From Arcobacter sp. (GTDB taxonomy: Bacteria; Campylobacterota; Campylobacteria; Campylobacterales; Arcobacteraceae): DNA of 64,000 nucleotides. The notes under the pieces are model-generated. The model searched no databases. It had not been told where the DNA came from and saw nothing but the letters and a program-made list of their open reading frames with translations. The position numbers and the translations under genes are program-made. Position 1 is the first letter of the stretch. The number at the start of each line of letters is the position of its first letter. This document shows, piece after piece, positions 43,765-54,047 of the stretch. The stretch lies in NCBI GenBank assembly GCA_002869535.1, contig PKUK01000008.1, positions 540,351-604,350 on the forward strand, read 5' to 3'.

Positions 43765-46700
43765 ATGATAAATGAAACAAAAATTATAGATTCAGCTATA
43801 GAATTAGCTGAAAAATGGCAAAACAGAGCTACAGAACTTGTAAGTGACTACGATAGAGAATTCTATGTAAAAATGAATAAAATGCTTGATCATCCAAAAG
43901 ATAAAGCACTTTTAATTGAGTTGATGGATCAATGTTTTAGATGTGATTCAAATGCAAGAGTTGCTGACCAAATCATTTTTCTTTTAGAAAAGCATGGTAT
44001 GGCACATTTCTTTACAACAAAAGATAAAACACTTCTATGGTTATTCCAAAACTTCGGTAAATTTTTACCAAACTTATCTGTTCCTATGTTTGTAGACCAA
44101 ATAAGAGAAGATACAAAAACAGTAGTTATTAAAGGAGAGGCAGGGCCTTTTAATAAACACTTAATCATGAGAAAAGAAGAAGGTACAAGAGTTAATATCA
44201 ATCTTATTGGTGAAGTAGTACTTGGTGAAGAAGAAGCCAGTGAAAGAATGGAAAAATATTTAAAAGCTTTAAGTAATCCAAATATTGACTATATTTCTAT
44301 CAAAATCTCAACAATTTACTCTCAAATCAATCCTTTAAATTTTGAGCATACAGTTGAAGTACTTGTTGAAAAATTAACTAAAATATATGAACAAGCAATC
44401 AAGTATCCTTATATAGCTCCAGATGGAACAAAATCAAATAAATTTATCAATCTTGATATGGAAGAGTATAGAGATTTAGCTATTACTGTTGAAGTATTCA
44501 AAAGAACATTAGATAAACCACAATTTAAAAACTTCTATGCAGGTATTGTTTTACAAGCATATGTTCCAGATTCATTTTTAGTACAAAAAGATTTATTGGC
44601 TTGGGCAAAAGCAAGAGTAGAAAATGGTGGAGCTCCTATGAAGTTTAGACTTGTAAAAGGTGCTAACATGGAGATGGAAGAGACTGAAGCTAGTCAAAAA
44701 CATTGGGAAATGGTTACTTATACTGATAAAAGTGATACAGATTCTAACTACAAAAGAATGGCAAGATATGCACTAGATCCAGAAAATGCAAAATATATGC
44801 ATATAGGAACTGCATCTCATAACTTATTTGAGTTAGCATATGCTACAACATTAGCACAAGAAAATAATACATCTGAATATCATACATTAGAGATGTTAGA
44901 AGGTATGAGTGAAGCTGCAAGATTAGCAATTAGAGAGATTTCTAAATCAGTAATTTTATATGCTCCAACAGCAGCAAAAGAACAGTTTACAAATGCAATT
45001 GCATATTTAGTAAGAAGACTTGATGAAAATACAGGTCCTGATAACTTTATTAGATACTCATTTGGTCTAACTGTTGGTTCAAAAGATTGGAATATGCAAA
45101 AAGAGTTATTTATAAAATCTTTTGAAAATGAAAAAACTTCATTCGTAGGTTCAAAAAGAACTCAAAATAGACTTGAAGAAAAATGGGATGATTTTTCTCA
45201 TTCATCTTATGATACAAAAGATTATCATGCGGAAGCTGATACTGATTTTATTTTAGCAAAAAACCAAGAGTGGGCTAAAAATATTGTTAAAAAATGGAAA
45301 TTTTCTAAAGACACTGAACATAAAATCACTCCTATTGTTGTAGGTGGTGTTGATATAACTGAAGATAGAAAAGTTGTAGAAGCTATTGATAAGTCTCAAA
45401 TAATAGATGGTGTTCTTGCAGGTAAATTTGCAAATGCGAATGCAGAAGACCTTAAAAAAGCAGTAGAAGTTGCTCGTGATGATGTTGACGGTTGGAGAAG
45501 TTTAACTCATGAACAAAGACATGCTGCACTAAAACTTGCTGCTATAAAAGTGCGTGAGAGAAGAGATGATTTAATAGGTGTTGCTGCTGCTGAAGTTGGT
45601 AAAGTTTTTACAGAGACTGATGTAGAAGTTTCTGAAGCTGTTGACTTTTTAGAATTCTATCCATATAGCGCAGACTATTTTGATAAATATGAAAACTTAG
45701 AATTTACAGGAAAAGGTGTAGGTGTAGTAGTTCCACCATGGAACTTCCCTGTTGCTATTCCTTTAGGTGGAGTTGCTGCAACTTTAGCTGCTGGTAATAC
45801 AGTTATTATAAAACCAGCTTCAGTTGCTGCTTTAACAGCATATGAGATGTGTAAATGTTTCTGGGATGCTGGTATTTCTAAAAATGTACTTCAATTTGTT
45901 CCTTGTCCAGGAGCACTTGCTGGTGAACATTTAATTGCAAATAAAGATGTTGACTTTGTAATCTTAACAGGTGGAGAAGATACAGCGGCAACTATGCTTA
46001 AAACTAGACCAGACTTATTCTTAACAGCAGAAACTGGTGGAAAAGATGCAACTATTGTTACAAATATGGCAGATAGAGAACAAGCCATTAAAAATGTATG
46101 TCAAAGTGCCTTTGCAAATTCAGGTCAAAAATGTTCTGCGACTTCACTTTTAGTTTTAGAAGAAGAAGTTTATAATGATGAAGGCTTCAAAAAAGCACTA
46201 TTAGATACTGCAAAATCTATGAGTGTAGGTTCTGTTTGGGATTTCAAAAATAGAATTGGAACTTTAGCAAACCCTGTATCTGGAAACCTTAAAAAAGCTA
46301 TTAGTGAACTAGAAGGTAATGAAGAGTGGCTGTTAGCTCCTGAATATGCAGAAGATAATGAATATATGTTAAAACCTGCAATTAAATGGGGTGTAAGTGA
46401 AGGTAACTTTATCCATATGAATGAGCTATTTGGACCAGTGCTTGCTGTTGTAAAAGCAAAAGATTTAAAACATGCTGTAAAAATTGTAAATGATACTGGC
46501 TATGGTTTAACTTCTGGGATTGAATCACTAGATGAGAGAGAAGTTTCATATTGGAGAGAAAACCTAAAAGCAGGTAATTTATACATAAATAGAGGTACAA
46601 CTGGAGCAATAGTTATCAGACAACCTTTTGGTGGTATGGGTAAATCTGCAATTGGTGCAGGAAGAAAAGTTGGTATATTTAATTATATTACACAATTTGT

Positions 46701-47334
46701 TGATTTTAAAGAAAATTCTCTTCCAAAAGTTAAAAGAAATCATAATAATGAATTAACAAGATTTATCGCTGATTGTAAATATTCAAAAAACAATAAAGAA
46801 GATTTTGAAAAACTTGAAATTGCATTACAATCATATTTAGAAAACTATGATAATGAATTCTCACAAGAGAAAGATTATTGTAAAGTTAGAGGTGAAGATA
46901 ACCACTTTAGATATCTGCCTTTAAAAAATGTAGTTATAAGAGTTTCAGGTGATGATTCTATATTTGAAGCAGTTGCAAGAATATTGGCAGCAATTGTATC
47001 AGGTGTAGAATTTAAAGTATCAGTAGATAATAATAAACTAGTTAAGTCATTCTTGGAAGAAGCAACAATTTTATTCAAAGGAAATAATACTTTAGTTGAA
47101 GAAGATGATAAAAAATTCTTAAAAACTATTGCTAACTTTGATAGAGTTATTTATTCAAATATCTCTAAAGTATCAACAGCAGTATTTGAAGAATCTGTTA
47201 AATCTTTGACATTTATTGTAAGACAACCTGTAATGATGGAAGGAAGATTAGAACTCTTAAATTACTTTATTGAGCAATCAATTTCTCACTCTTTTCATAG
47301 ATATGGAAATATAGGAGCTAGAGAAATAAAATAA
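43765..47334 (+). CDS. putA: Bifunctional proline dehydrogenase / P5C dehydrogenase PutA
   Basis: A 1189-residue trifunctional-type layout without the N-terminal ribbon-helix-helix, so it is not a DNA-binding repressor. The proline dehydrogenase barrel spans about 100-450 (KISTIYSQINPLNFEH, RLVKGANMEMEE, GTASHNLFELAYA, YAPTAAKEQFTNAIAYLVRRLDEN in outline). The aldehyde dehydrogenase part spans about 500-1000, with VVVPPWNFPVAIPLGG, TAETGGKDATIVTN, catalytic Cys in NSGQKCSATSLLVL and NELFGPVLAVV. It oxidises proline to glutamate, feeding electrons to quinones. It has its own AAGGA site and a terminal hairpin. Confidence 0.95.
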   Translation: MINETKIIDSAIELAEKWQNRATELVSDYDREFYVKMNKMLDHPKDKALLIELMDQCFRCDSNARVADQIIFLLEKHGMAHFFTTKDKTLLWLFQNFGKFLPNLSVPMFVDQIREDTKTVVIKGEAGPFNKHLIMRKEEGTRVNINLIGEVVLGEEEASERMEKYLKALSNPNIDYISIKISTIYSQINPLNFEHTVEVLVEKLTKIYEQAIKYPYIAPDGTKSNKFINLDMEEYRDLAITVEVFKRTLDKPQFKNFYAGIVLQAYVPDSFLVQKDLLAWAKARVENGGAPMKFRLVKGANMEMEETEASQKHWEMVTYTDKSDTDSNYKRMARYALDPENAKYMHIGTASHNLFELAYATTLAQENNTSEYHTLEMLEGMSEAARLAIREISKSVILYAPTAAKEQFTNAIAYLVRRLDENTGPDNFIRYSFGLTVGSKDWNMQKELFIKSFENEKTSFVGSKRTQNRLEEKWDDFSHSSYDTKDYHAEADTDFILAKNQEWAKNIVKKWKFSKDTEHKITPIVVGGVDITEDRKVVEAIDKSQIIDGVLAGKFANANAEDLKKAVEVARDDVDGWRSLTHEQRHAALKLAAIKVRERRDDLIGVAAAEVGKVFTETDVEVSEAVDFLEFYPYSADYFDKYENLEFTGKGVGVVVPPWNFPVAIPLGGVAATLAAGNTVIIKPASVAALTAYEMCKCFWDAGISKNVLQFVPCPGALAGEHLIANKDVDFVILTGGEDTAATMLKTRPDLFLTAETGGKDATIVTNMADREQAIKNVCQSAFANSGQKCSATSLLVLEEEVYNDEGFKKALLDTAKSMSVGSVWDFKNRIGTLANPVSGNLKKAISELEGNEEWLLAPEYAEDNEYMLKPAIKWGVSEGNFIHMNELFGPVLAVVKAKDLKHAVKIVNDTGYGLTSGIESLDEREVSYWRENLKAGNLYINRGTTGAIVIRQPFGGMGKSAIGAGRKVGIFNYITQFVDFKENSLPKVKRNHNNELTRFIADCKYSKNNKEDFEKLEIALQSYLENYDNEFSQEKDYCKVRGEDNHFRYLPLKNVVIRVSGDDSIFEAVARILAAIVSGVEFKVSVDNNKLVKSFLEEATILFKGNNTLVEEDDKKFLKTIANFDRVIYSNISKVSTAVFEESVKSLTFIVRQPVMMEGRLELLNYFIEQSISHSFHRYGNIGAREIK

Positions 47335-47354
47335 GAAGGAACCTCCTTCTTATT
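47330..47354 (+). terminator. Hairpin at the end of putA
   Basis: AATAAGAAGGA and TCCTTCTTATT form a perfect 11-bp stem with a 3-base loop. The stem includes the putA TAA. The downstream sequence is only moderately T-rich, so termination strength is uncertain. Confidence 0.6.
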
Positions 47355-47427
47355 ACTCATCAATTTTAACCCACTATTTGTACATATTGTGATGTTAAAA
47401 TTCTAAAAAATATTATAGGAATTGTCT

Positions 47428-49125
47428 ATGGAAACATGGTTTATAGTTTTAGTTGTTTTTTGCATAGTTATATTTATGTGGTATGTACATGATAAATATG
47501 TGCAAAGAACACATCAAATCTTGGTTAATTATCCAATAATTGGACGTTTAAGATTTGTTTTTCAAGAGTTTAGAGAGCCATTTAGACAATATTTTGGTGA
47601 TGAAAAATTTTATGAATCAATGGATAAGTTAGACTGGGTATATAGTGCATCAAGAGATAAAGTAAATTTTTCATCTTTTTCTCCATCACAACCTTTGCCA
47701 AAACCAAAGTTTATGCTTAGGCATGTAAATATTGTATTAAATGATAATGAAGTTGATGATGATTTTTCAGTTACTTTTGGTGAAAAAAGAGAAAAACCTT
47801 TTGTAACATCTTCTATTATAGGAAGAGCTCCCATGAGTGATGGTTCTATTTCACCTGAGGGAACTAGAGCTTTTGTATATGGTTCACAAAGAGGGAATTT
47901 CCCTATCAACTCAGGTGAAGGTGGATTAACATCGAACTTTTTCGTAACACATAATAGTTATGATAAAAGCTATATGGAAATTGTAAGAGGAAGTAGTTTT
48001 GCATACAAAATGTTTAAAATGGCAAAAATATTCTTTAATGAACCTGTTGCAATTGATTTTTATAGAAAACATATATTTAAGAATAATAAAGAAGCAGATA
48101 CATATGTATTTAACAAAGAAAAAAAATGTTTTTATAGACCAAACTGGAACGCTTCACTAGAAAGTTTTCCAAAAAATGTCCCTTCTGATATGCCAGATAT
48201 TATTTTACAAATTAGTTCTGGACTTTATGGTGTTAGAGATAAAGAGGGTAACTTTGATATGCAAAGGTACAAAAAGCAAATGAGCTTTTGTAAAATGACA
48301 GAGATTAAACTTGCCCAAGGAGCAAAGCAAACAGGTGGAAAACTTATCGCAGAAAAGGTTACTCCTTCTATTGCTTATTATAGAAATATAGAGGCACATA
48401 AAGATCTGTTTTCACCAAATAGGTTTCCATATGCTACTTCAAATGAAGAGTTATTTGATTTTATTGGTACTTTACAAAAAGCTTCAGGAAAACCAGTTGG
48501 AATCAAAATTGTTGTTTCTGATTATGACAATATTGTTCCAATTGCAAAAGAGATTAAAAGAAGAGTTGATTTAAATCTTCCATTTCCTGACTATATCTCT
48601 ATTGATGGTGGGAGTGGAGGAAGTGCTACTGCACCATTAGAGATGATGGAAAGAATAGGAATGGATATTAGGGATGCTTTATACTTAGTTGATAAAGTAT
48701 TAAAAGACCATGGCGTAAGAGAACATATAAAAATCTCAGCAAGTGGAAAAATACTAACTCCTGATGATGTGGTAATAACACTTTGTTTAGGAGCAGATTT
48801 TGTTCAAATAGCACGTGGGTTTATGATGAGTGCCGGATGTATACGAGCTAGATATTGTTCAGGTGCTACAAAACATCAATGTCCTGTGGGTTTAGCAACT
48901 CAGGATATTAAAAAAAGGCGACATTATTTTGTAAATAAACATTCAAACTATATAAAAAATTACCACAATAATGTTTTAAAAAGTATGAAAAGTTTGTTGG
49001 CAGTAATGGGTTTAAAAAATATCAAACAGCTAAATAAAGAGAAATTAATATTTTTAGATATTGATTCAAAAATCCATGATGATATGGATGCTTTATTTGA
49101 AAGAAGGATTTTACTTAAAAAGTAA
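47428..49125 (+). CDS. FMN-binding glutamate synthase family protein
   Basis: A 565-residue protein with an N-terminal membrane segment (TWFIVLVVFCIVIFMWYVH) and a GltS-type FMN barrel. Recognisable parts are SSIIGRAPMSDGSISPEGTRAFVYGS, NSGEGGLTSNF, ISSGLYGVRDKEGNFD, EIKLAQGAKQTGGKLIAEKVT and YISIDGGSGGSATAPLEMMERIG, with cysteines near the end (SAGCIRARYCSGATKHQCPVG) for an iron-sulphur cluster. It lacks the glutaminase domain, so it resembles archaeal-type or membrane-linked glutamate synthase-like oxidoreductases of unproven substrate. I chose ATG at 47428 with AGGA 8 bases upstream. Confidence 0.87.
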   Translation: METWFIVLVVFCIVIFMWYVHDKYVQRTHQILVNYPIIGRLRFVFQEFREPFRQYFGDEKFYESMDKLDWVYSASRDKVNFSSFSPSQPLPKPKFMLRHVNIVLNDNEVDDDFSVTFGEKREKPFVTSSIIGRAPMSDGSISPEGTRAFVYGSQRGNFPINSGEGGLTSNFFVTHNSYDKSYMEIVRGSSFAYKMFKMAKIFFNEPVAIDFYRKHIFKNNKEADTYVFNKEKKCFYRPNWNASLESFPKNVPSDMPDIILQISSGLYGVRDKEGNFDMQRYKKQMSFCKMTEIKLAQGAKQTGGKLIAEKVTPSIAYYRNIEAHKDLFSPNRFPYATSNEELFDFIGTLQKASGKPVGIKIVVSDYDNIVPIAKEIKRRVDLNLPFPDYISIDGGSGGSATAPLEMMERIGMDIRDALYLVDKVLKDHGVREHIKISASGKILTPDDVVITLCLGADFVQIARGFMMSAGCIRARYCSGATKHQCPVGLATQDIKKRRHYFVNKHSNYIKNYHNNVLKSMKSLLAVMGLKNIKQLNKEKLIFLDIDSKIHDDMDALFERRILLKK

Positions 49126-49135
49126 TTTATTGTTT

Positions 49136-49222
49136 TGTATCTACTGGTGAGTAGGCATATTTAAAAGACACCCCATATGTCCTCTTTATATTCCGTCATA
49201 TGCCTACTCACCAGTGGATACA
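49136..49222. repeat. 88-bp palindromic element, family A copy 1
   Basis: Arms of about 25 bases starting TGTATCTACTGGTGAGTAGG and ending CCTACTCACCAGTGGATACA pair with a single T-G wobble. The loop contains GACACCCC and ATATGTC, conserved in the second copy at 52545-52633 in the same orientation. It lies between the glutamate-synthase-like gene and the porin gene. It has no coding capacity, so it could be a non-autonomous mobile palindrome or a structured RNA end. The other ~130 bases before the porin gene hold only AT-rich promoter-like sequence. Confidence 0.75.
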
Positions 49223-49363
49223 TAAGGATTGTCGAAATTTCTGTCTATATTACGCGCATTATAGAAGAGTATGAATAACTATTTACTTTAAAGAAATTTC
49301 AAAAATTTAGAATTAATAGAAAAAAAGGGGAACTATTAATTTTAACAAAAGAAAGGGTTTTAA

Positions 49364-50542
49364 ATGAAAAAATTAACAAAAATAAGTTTAGTTGCTAGTT
49401 TAGCACTAATTACAACTCAAGCATTTAGTGCAGACACAATTGCAAAAGCTTTCGAAGAAGGTAAAATAAGTGGAGAGATTAAATCTCAATATTTCCAAAA
49501 AGAAGTTGGAGCTTCTCACGATAAAGTTGGTATTTGGACAAATGGTGGTAATTTATCTTTTGTTACAGGTTCTTATTATGGTTTAAAAGCTGGTGTTACA
49601 TTTCAAGCAGCAACAGTAACTTCAGATGATTTAGATAAAGGTCCTACTGCGTATAATAGTGACCAAAATGTTTCTGGCGCAGTTGCATCACAAGCATATT
49701 TAGAGTATACAAGAGGATATACAACTGGTAAAGTTGGTAGACAGTATATTTCTACTCCACTAGTTGCAGGTTCTAGTTCTAGAATATTTAAAGAATCTTT
49801 TGAAGCTATTCTTCTTTCAAATACTGATATTCCAGGTACTACTTTAGTTGCTGGTTATGTTGATAAAGAACAATATAGAACTGATATTGCTGCTAGAGGA
49901 GCAACAAATGGAACTGTTAAAGCTGTTTCTGGATTTGAAAATGTTCAAGATGGTGCTTATACATTATATGTAAAAAACAACTCTATTGAAAACTTAACTC
50001 TTGACGGACAATATGCTCAAATTAAAACAGATGGAACACAAGTTAATGATAAAAAAGCATTCTATGCTTCTGCTTCTTATAATATCAATCCTTTTACTAT
50101 TTCAGCACAAACATATCAAACTGATGATGGAAGTGCAACAAACTCTGATGGTAAAGCATATGGTATTGATCTTGGTGCTAATTTTGGTAAGTTATCTTTA
50201 GGAGCAGCATATACTACTATTGATGATGAAGCTGATATCGTAAATGGTATAGGTAATGGTGCTGATTATATGTATACATGGGCATGGATTTATGGTGGAA
50301 TTTATACTGCTGATACTGATGCATATAAATTATCTGCTGGATATAAAATCACTGATTATTTATCATTCGACATAATGTATTCATCATGGAAAACTGGTAG
50401 TACAAACAGACAATCTGAGACTGGTTATATCACATCGTATAATTTTGATAAAAACTTATCGGCAACATTTGTATTTGCAGATTATAATAATATATCAACA
50501 GAAAGCTATAGATCAAGACTTTACGTTTCTTACAAATTTTAA
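49364..50542 (+). CDS. Outer-membrane porin (OprD/Campylobacterota major porin type)
   Basis: A 392-residue protein with signal peptide (about 1-23, ending AFSA). A beta-rich barrel with alternating aromatic strands follows, ending in RSRLYVSYKF with the C-terminal Phe needed for outer-membrane assembly. GKISGEIKSQYFQKE and YLEYTRGYTTGKVGRQYISTPL fit the OprD-like porins of Campylobacterota. It should allow diffusion of small solutes. An AAAGGG site precedes the ATG, a strong terminator follows, and it is therefore probably monocistronic. Confidence 0.88.
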   Translation: MKKLTKISLVASLALITTQAFSADTIAKAFEEGKISGEIKSQYFQKEVGASHDKVGIWTNGGNLSFVTGSYYGLKAGVTFQAATVTSDDLDKGPTAYNSDQNVSGAVASQAYLEYTRGYTTGKVGRQYISTPLVAGSSSRIFKESFEAILLSNTDIPGTTLVAGYVDKEQYRTDIAARGATNGTVKAVSGFENVQDGAYTLYVKNNSIENLTLDGQYAQIKTDGTQVNDKKAFYASASYNINPFTISAQTYQTDDGSATNSDGKAYGIDLGANFGKLSLGAAYTTIDDEADIVNGIGNGADYMYTWAWIYGGIYTADTDAYKLSAGYKITDYLSFDIMYSSWKTGSTNRQSETGYITSYNFDKNLSATFVFADYNNISTESYRSRLYVSYKF

Positions 50543-50545
50543 TAT

Positions 50546-50570
50546 AAAAAAGGCTTATAAAGCCTTTTTT
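50546..50570 (+). terminator. Intrinsic terminator of the porin gene
   Basis: AAAAAAGGCTT and AAGCCTTTTTT form an 11-bp stem with loop ATA, three bases after the TAA, and the right arm ends in six T. This is a textbook intrinsic terminator, also usable on the other strand. Confidence 0.88.
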
Positions 50571-50592
50571 ATAAAACAAATAAACACTCTAC

Positions 50593-50640
50593 TTCGAACT
50601 ATGTAAAAAATTATTAAATTAATTTTTTACATAGTTTGAA
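50593..50640. repeat. 20-bp inverted repeat before the chemoreceptor gene
   Basis: TTCGAACTATGTAAAAAATT pairs with AATTTTTTACATAGTTTGAA over 20 positions with one G-T wobble and an 8-base loop. It ends 18 bases before the chemoreceptor ATG, just before its AAGGA site. It could be a second terminator, an operator or a leader hairpin. Confidence 0.55.
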
Positions 50641-50658
50641 ATAAAACAAGGATATAAG

Positions 50659-52523
50659 ATGTTAGGTATAAATAACATAAACATCGGGAAAAAAATTATC
50701 ATTTCACCTGCTATTGCAGTAATATTTTTACTAATTTTGACAATTTTTTCTAATAAAGCATTAAAATCAGATAGGGATACTTTAAAGGAAATTGTTCAAG
50801 TTAAATTTGAACTTTATGTTGTCAGTACTAAACTTTTAACTGATATTGAACTATATAATACCGTATTATATAAAGTATTTAACTATGTTACAGGAGCATA
50901 TGAAGAAGCTGAAATTGAGGCTGAAATAAAAATATTAAATGCTCTACAAAAAGAAGTTAATGAAGATATGAAAAAACTAAAACAAGCAATTATTCATGAT
51001 GAAAATGTTAAAAAAGCGTTAAAGAAATTGAAATTGATTTAAAAGAGTATAACACACAAATAAATGATGCAATGAATGATGTGATGAATATATATTTAGA
51101 TAAAATTTTAGAAACTGATATACCATATTCTAAAATAACTAAAGAATTAAATAAGATTACAAAATTTGCTTATAAAGAAAATAACAAAAGTTATGCTATA
51201 GCTTTAGACAAAATTAGCAATACCCTCTCTACTCTAAATATACTAAGTATAATTGCTTTTGCCTTATCATTTACTATTATTATTTTTGTTACAAGGTCAA
51301 TAAAAAATCCACTGAAAAAGTTTCAAGATGGACTTCTTGAATTTTTTAAATATTTAAACAAAGAGATTGATGATACTCAATTAATTGAACTAAATACTAA
51401 AGATGAACTAGGGAAAATGGCAAGTGCAATAAATAATGGTATTTTACAAATTAAAGATGGTGTAGAAAAAGATAAATTATTAGTTGCAAGTGCTATAGAG
51501 TGTGCAAATGAAGCAAAAAAAGGGTTTTTAAATGTAAGAATAAGTGGCGATACAACAAATCCTGCTTTGATTGAATTAAAAGACGTAATAAATGAAATGT
51601 TAAGTTCGATTGAGTCAAATATAAAAAATGCCATGGCAGTGCTTGATAAGTATACAGAGTATGATTATAGACCAAAAGTAGACTTAAAAAATATGGATGG
51701 TGATTTAAAAGATTTAAGCGAAGATATTAATAGTTTAGGAAGTGCAATTACTGCAATGCTTTTAGAAAATAAAGAACTTGGATTATTTCTATCACAAAAG
51801 GCGGACATCTTATCTGCAAATGTTCATAACTTAAGCTCTTCTGCAAATAATCAAGCTGCATCTTTAGAAGAAACAGCTGCGGCAATTGAAGAGATAACTT
51901 CCAATATGCAAAACAGTTCACAAAATATTTCAGAAGTTACAAGTTATGCAAATGAAGTATCAAAATCTGTTAAAGATGGGTTAAACTTAGCATCAAAAAC
52001 AACTTCTTCTATGGATATAATAAATGAACAAACAAATGCAATCGCAGATGCAATTACAGTCATTGACCAAATTGCATTTCAAACAAATATTTTATCACTT
52101 AATGCTGCAGTTGAAGCAGCAACTGCTGGTGAAGCTGGAAAAGGTTTTGCTGTTGTTGCACAAGAAGTGCGAAATCTAGCTTCAAGATCAGCAGAAGCTG
52201 CAAAAGAGATAAAAGCCTTAGTTGAAAATGCGACAATAAAAGCAAATGATGGTAAAAGCATATCTAATGAGATGATTAAAGGATATGATAAATTAAATGA
52301 CAATATTCAACATACACTAAAACTTATATCTGATGTTTCAGTCTCATCAAAAGAACAATTTTCTGCAATGGAACAAATCAATGATACTGTAAATAAATTG
52401 GACCAAGTGACACAAGAAAATGCATCTTCAACATCTGAGTCAAACAAGGTTGCTAGTGAAGTTAAAGGTATAGCAGAAAAAGTTGTATTACATGCAAATG
52501 AAAAAGAGTTTGAAGGAAAATAA
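50659..52523 (+). pseudogene. Methyl-accepting chemotaxis protein with a one-base frameshift
   Basis: The N-terminal part has a membrane segment (IIISPAIAVIFLLILTIFSN) and a helical ligand-binding region. After the frameshift come the rest of the sensor, a second membrane segment ([18 protein letters not shown]), HAMP and a signalling domain with the hairpin tip [40 protein letters not shown]. In the first frame a TAA at 51040 ends translation. Adding one A near 51021-51026 restores the frame as [18 protein letters not shown]. No pentapeptide tether is present at the C-terminus. The lesion cuts off the whole membrane-to-tip half unless translation restarts at 51072. Confidence 0.87.
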
Positions 52524-52544
52524 ACTATCAAATTTACACTTAAG

Positions 52545-52633
52545 TATCTATTGGTGAGTAGGCATATATTATTCATTTGACACCCCATATGTCAGCCCTC
52601 CTTAAACACTATATGCCTACTCACCAGTGGATA
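52545..52633. repeat. 88-bp palindromic element, family A copy 2
   Basis: Arms TATCTATTGGTGAGTAGG and CCTACTCACCAGTGGATA, extended by ATATA-rich bases, pair with two T-G wobbles. The loop again carries GACACCCC and ATATGTC. It is in the same orientation as the copy at 49136-49222. It fills the gap between the convergent chemoreceptor and cca genes and may terminate both. Confidence 0.75.
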
Positions 52634-52634
52634 T

Positions 52635-54047
52635 TTATTTCTTTAACTCTTTTTCATATTTACTTATAATTAACTCTAAAATCTCTTCTTTTTTCATATT
52701 TTCATCAATTTGTAAATCAAAAGCATAATCTAAAATCTCTTTAAATAAAACACCAGGCTTATAACCTAAAGCCATTAAATCTTTTCCCATTACAATAGGT
52801 TTTAGTCCTTCATTAGTAACTTCCAATTGTATTGCTTTATTTTTTAGCCAAGAAATTGCTTCATGACATTTACACTTATCTTCTATTGTTCTGCCTAGAC
52901 AATCTGCCAGACAAACTAAACAAAGCATCTCTATATCAACTTTTAAAGCTAATCTTTTTACTGCTTTATCACTACTATTATGTAAATATAGTTGAAAGGG
53001 TGAAAGATGATTTTTTACTAAAGGAAGAACATCAGAGATTAGTTTTTTATCACTAGTTAGTTTTTCTAAAAAAGATATTGTGGGCTCTATTCCTAAAGAC
53101 TCATGCTTATGGGAAGTTATTTTGCCATCTATTACTTTTGTACAAAGTGGCTTTCCAAAATCATGGCAAAGTATTGCAAAAAATAGAACTAAATCTTTAT
53201 ATTCATCACCTGTTTTTAATTTAGCCATTTCATCTAAAGTCATAAGAGTATGAACCCAAACATCACCTTCTGGATGATATTCAGGCTCTTGTTCACAGCC
53301 AATTAATGCTTGTAATTGGGGATAATACTTTAATACTTCTAATTCTTTTAAAAGTTCAAAGCCTAAAGAAGGTTTAGGTGATTTTAAAAAGAGTTTTTTT
53401 ATCTCTTCAAAAATACGCTCTTTTGGTAACTCTTCCAAGTCACCATTTAAAACCATTTTTTTACATAAAGCAAAAGTTTTAGTATCCAATGTAAATGCAA
53501 ATCTTGAAGCAAATTGAATAGCTCTATAAACCCTTAAAGGATCTTCCATAAAACTATTATCATCAATATGTCGTAAGATTTTATTTTCTAAATCTTTTAG
53601 TCCATCAAAGGGGTCTAAAATCTCTTCATTTATAAAATCATATCCTAGGGCATTTATTGTAAAATCTCTTCTTCTAGCTGCCTCTTTAAAGCTTAAATGG
53701 CTATTACTAATAACTTCAAAGCCTTTGTGACCTTTAGCTACTTTTTTTTCAACTCTTGGCAAGGCAAAATCATACTCATCATTGTCAACTGAAAGTTTTA
53801 ACACTCCATATGATTTTCCTACAAGTTTTACTTTTCCAAATTGTTCTAAATGTTTTGTGAGGGTTTCAAAGCTTTCTATATGAAAAACTTCTATGTCATA
53901 ATCTTTTATTTGTAAGTTTAAAAAGTGGTCTCTAACACATCCTCCTACAAGAATAGGCTTTGCACCTTTTTCTTGTAAAAGTTTTAGTATCCTTGTTAGA
54001 GTATTGGGTAACTTGATACTAGTTTTTTTCGTTGATAATATGCACAT
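52635..54047 (-). CDS. cca: CCA tRNA nucleotidyltransferase (class II, with HD domain)
   Basis: A 470-residue enzyme. The head has LVGGCVRDHFLNLQIKDYDIEVF with the metal-binding Asp pair, followed by ARRRDFTINALGYDF and DPLRVYRAIQFASRF for nucleotide binding. A C-terminal HD domain (about 250-400) has LFFAILCHDFGKPLCTK and VKNHLSPFQLYLH, suggesting phosphohydrolase activity as in E. coli Cca. It adds or repairs the CCA end of tRNAs. The ATG at 54047 overlaps mscS by 29 bases; an earlier in-frame ATG lies inside mscS. Its stop lies 2 bases from the palindromic element. Confidence 0.92.
   Translation of the reverse strand: MCILSTKKTSIKLPNTLTRILKLLQEKGAKPILVGGCVRDHFLNLQIKDYDIEVFHIESFETLTKHLEQFGKVKLVGKSYGVLKLSVDNDEYDFALPRVEKKVAKGHKGFEVISNSHLSFKEAARRRDFTINALGYDFINEEILDPFDGLKDLENKILRHIDDNSFMEDPLRVYRAIQFASRFAFTLDTKTFALCKKMVLNGDLEELPKERIFEEIKKLFLKSPKPSLGFELLKELEVLKYYPQLQALIGCEQEPEYHPEGDVWVHTLMTLDEMAKLKTGDEYKDLVLFFAILCHDFGKPLCTKVIDGKITSHKHESLGIEPTISFLEKLTSDKKLISDVLPLVKNHLSPFQLYLHNSSDKAVKRLALKVDIEMLCLVCLADCLGRTIEDKCKCHEAISWLKNKAIQLEVTNEGLKPIVMGKDLMALGYKPGVLFKEILDYAFDLQIDENMKKEEILELIISKYEKELKK

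Noticed and set aside
52545-52633. Insertion sequence remnant with coding capacity
   Set aside because: The palindrome is 88 bp with no open frame or transposase fragment, and no target duplication is evident by eye.
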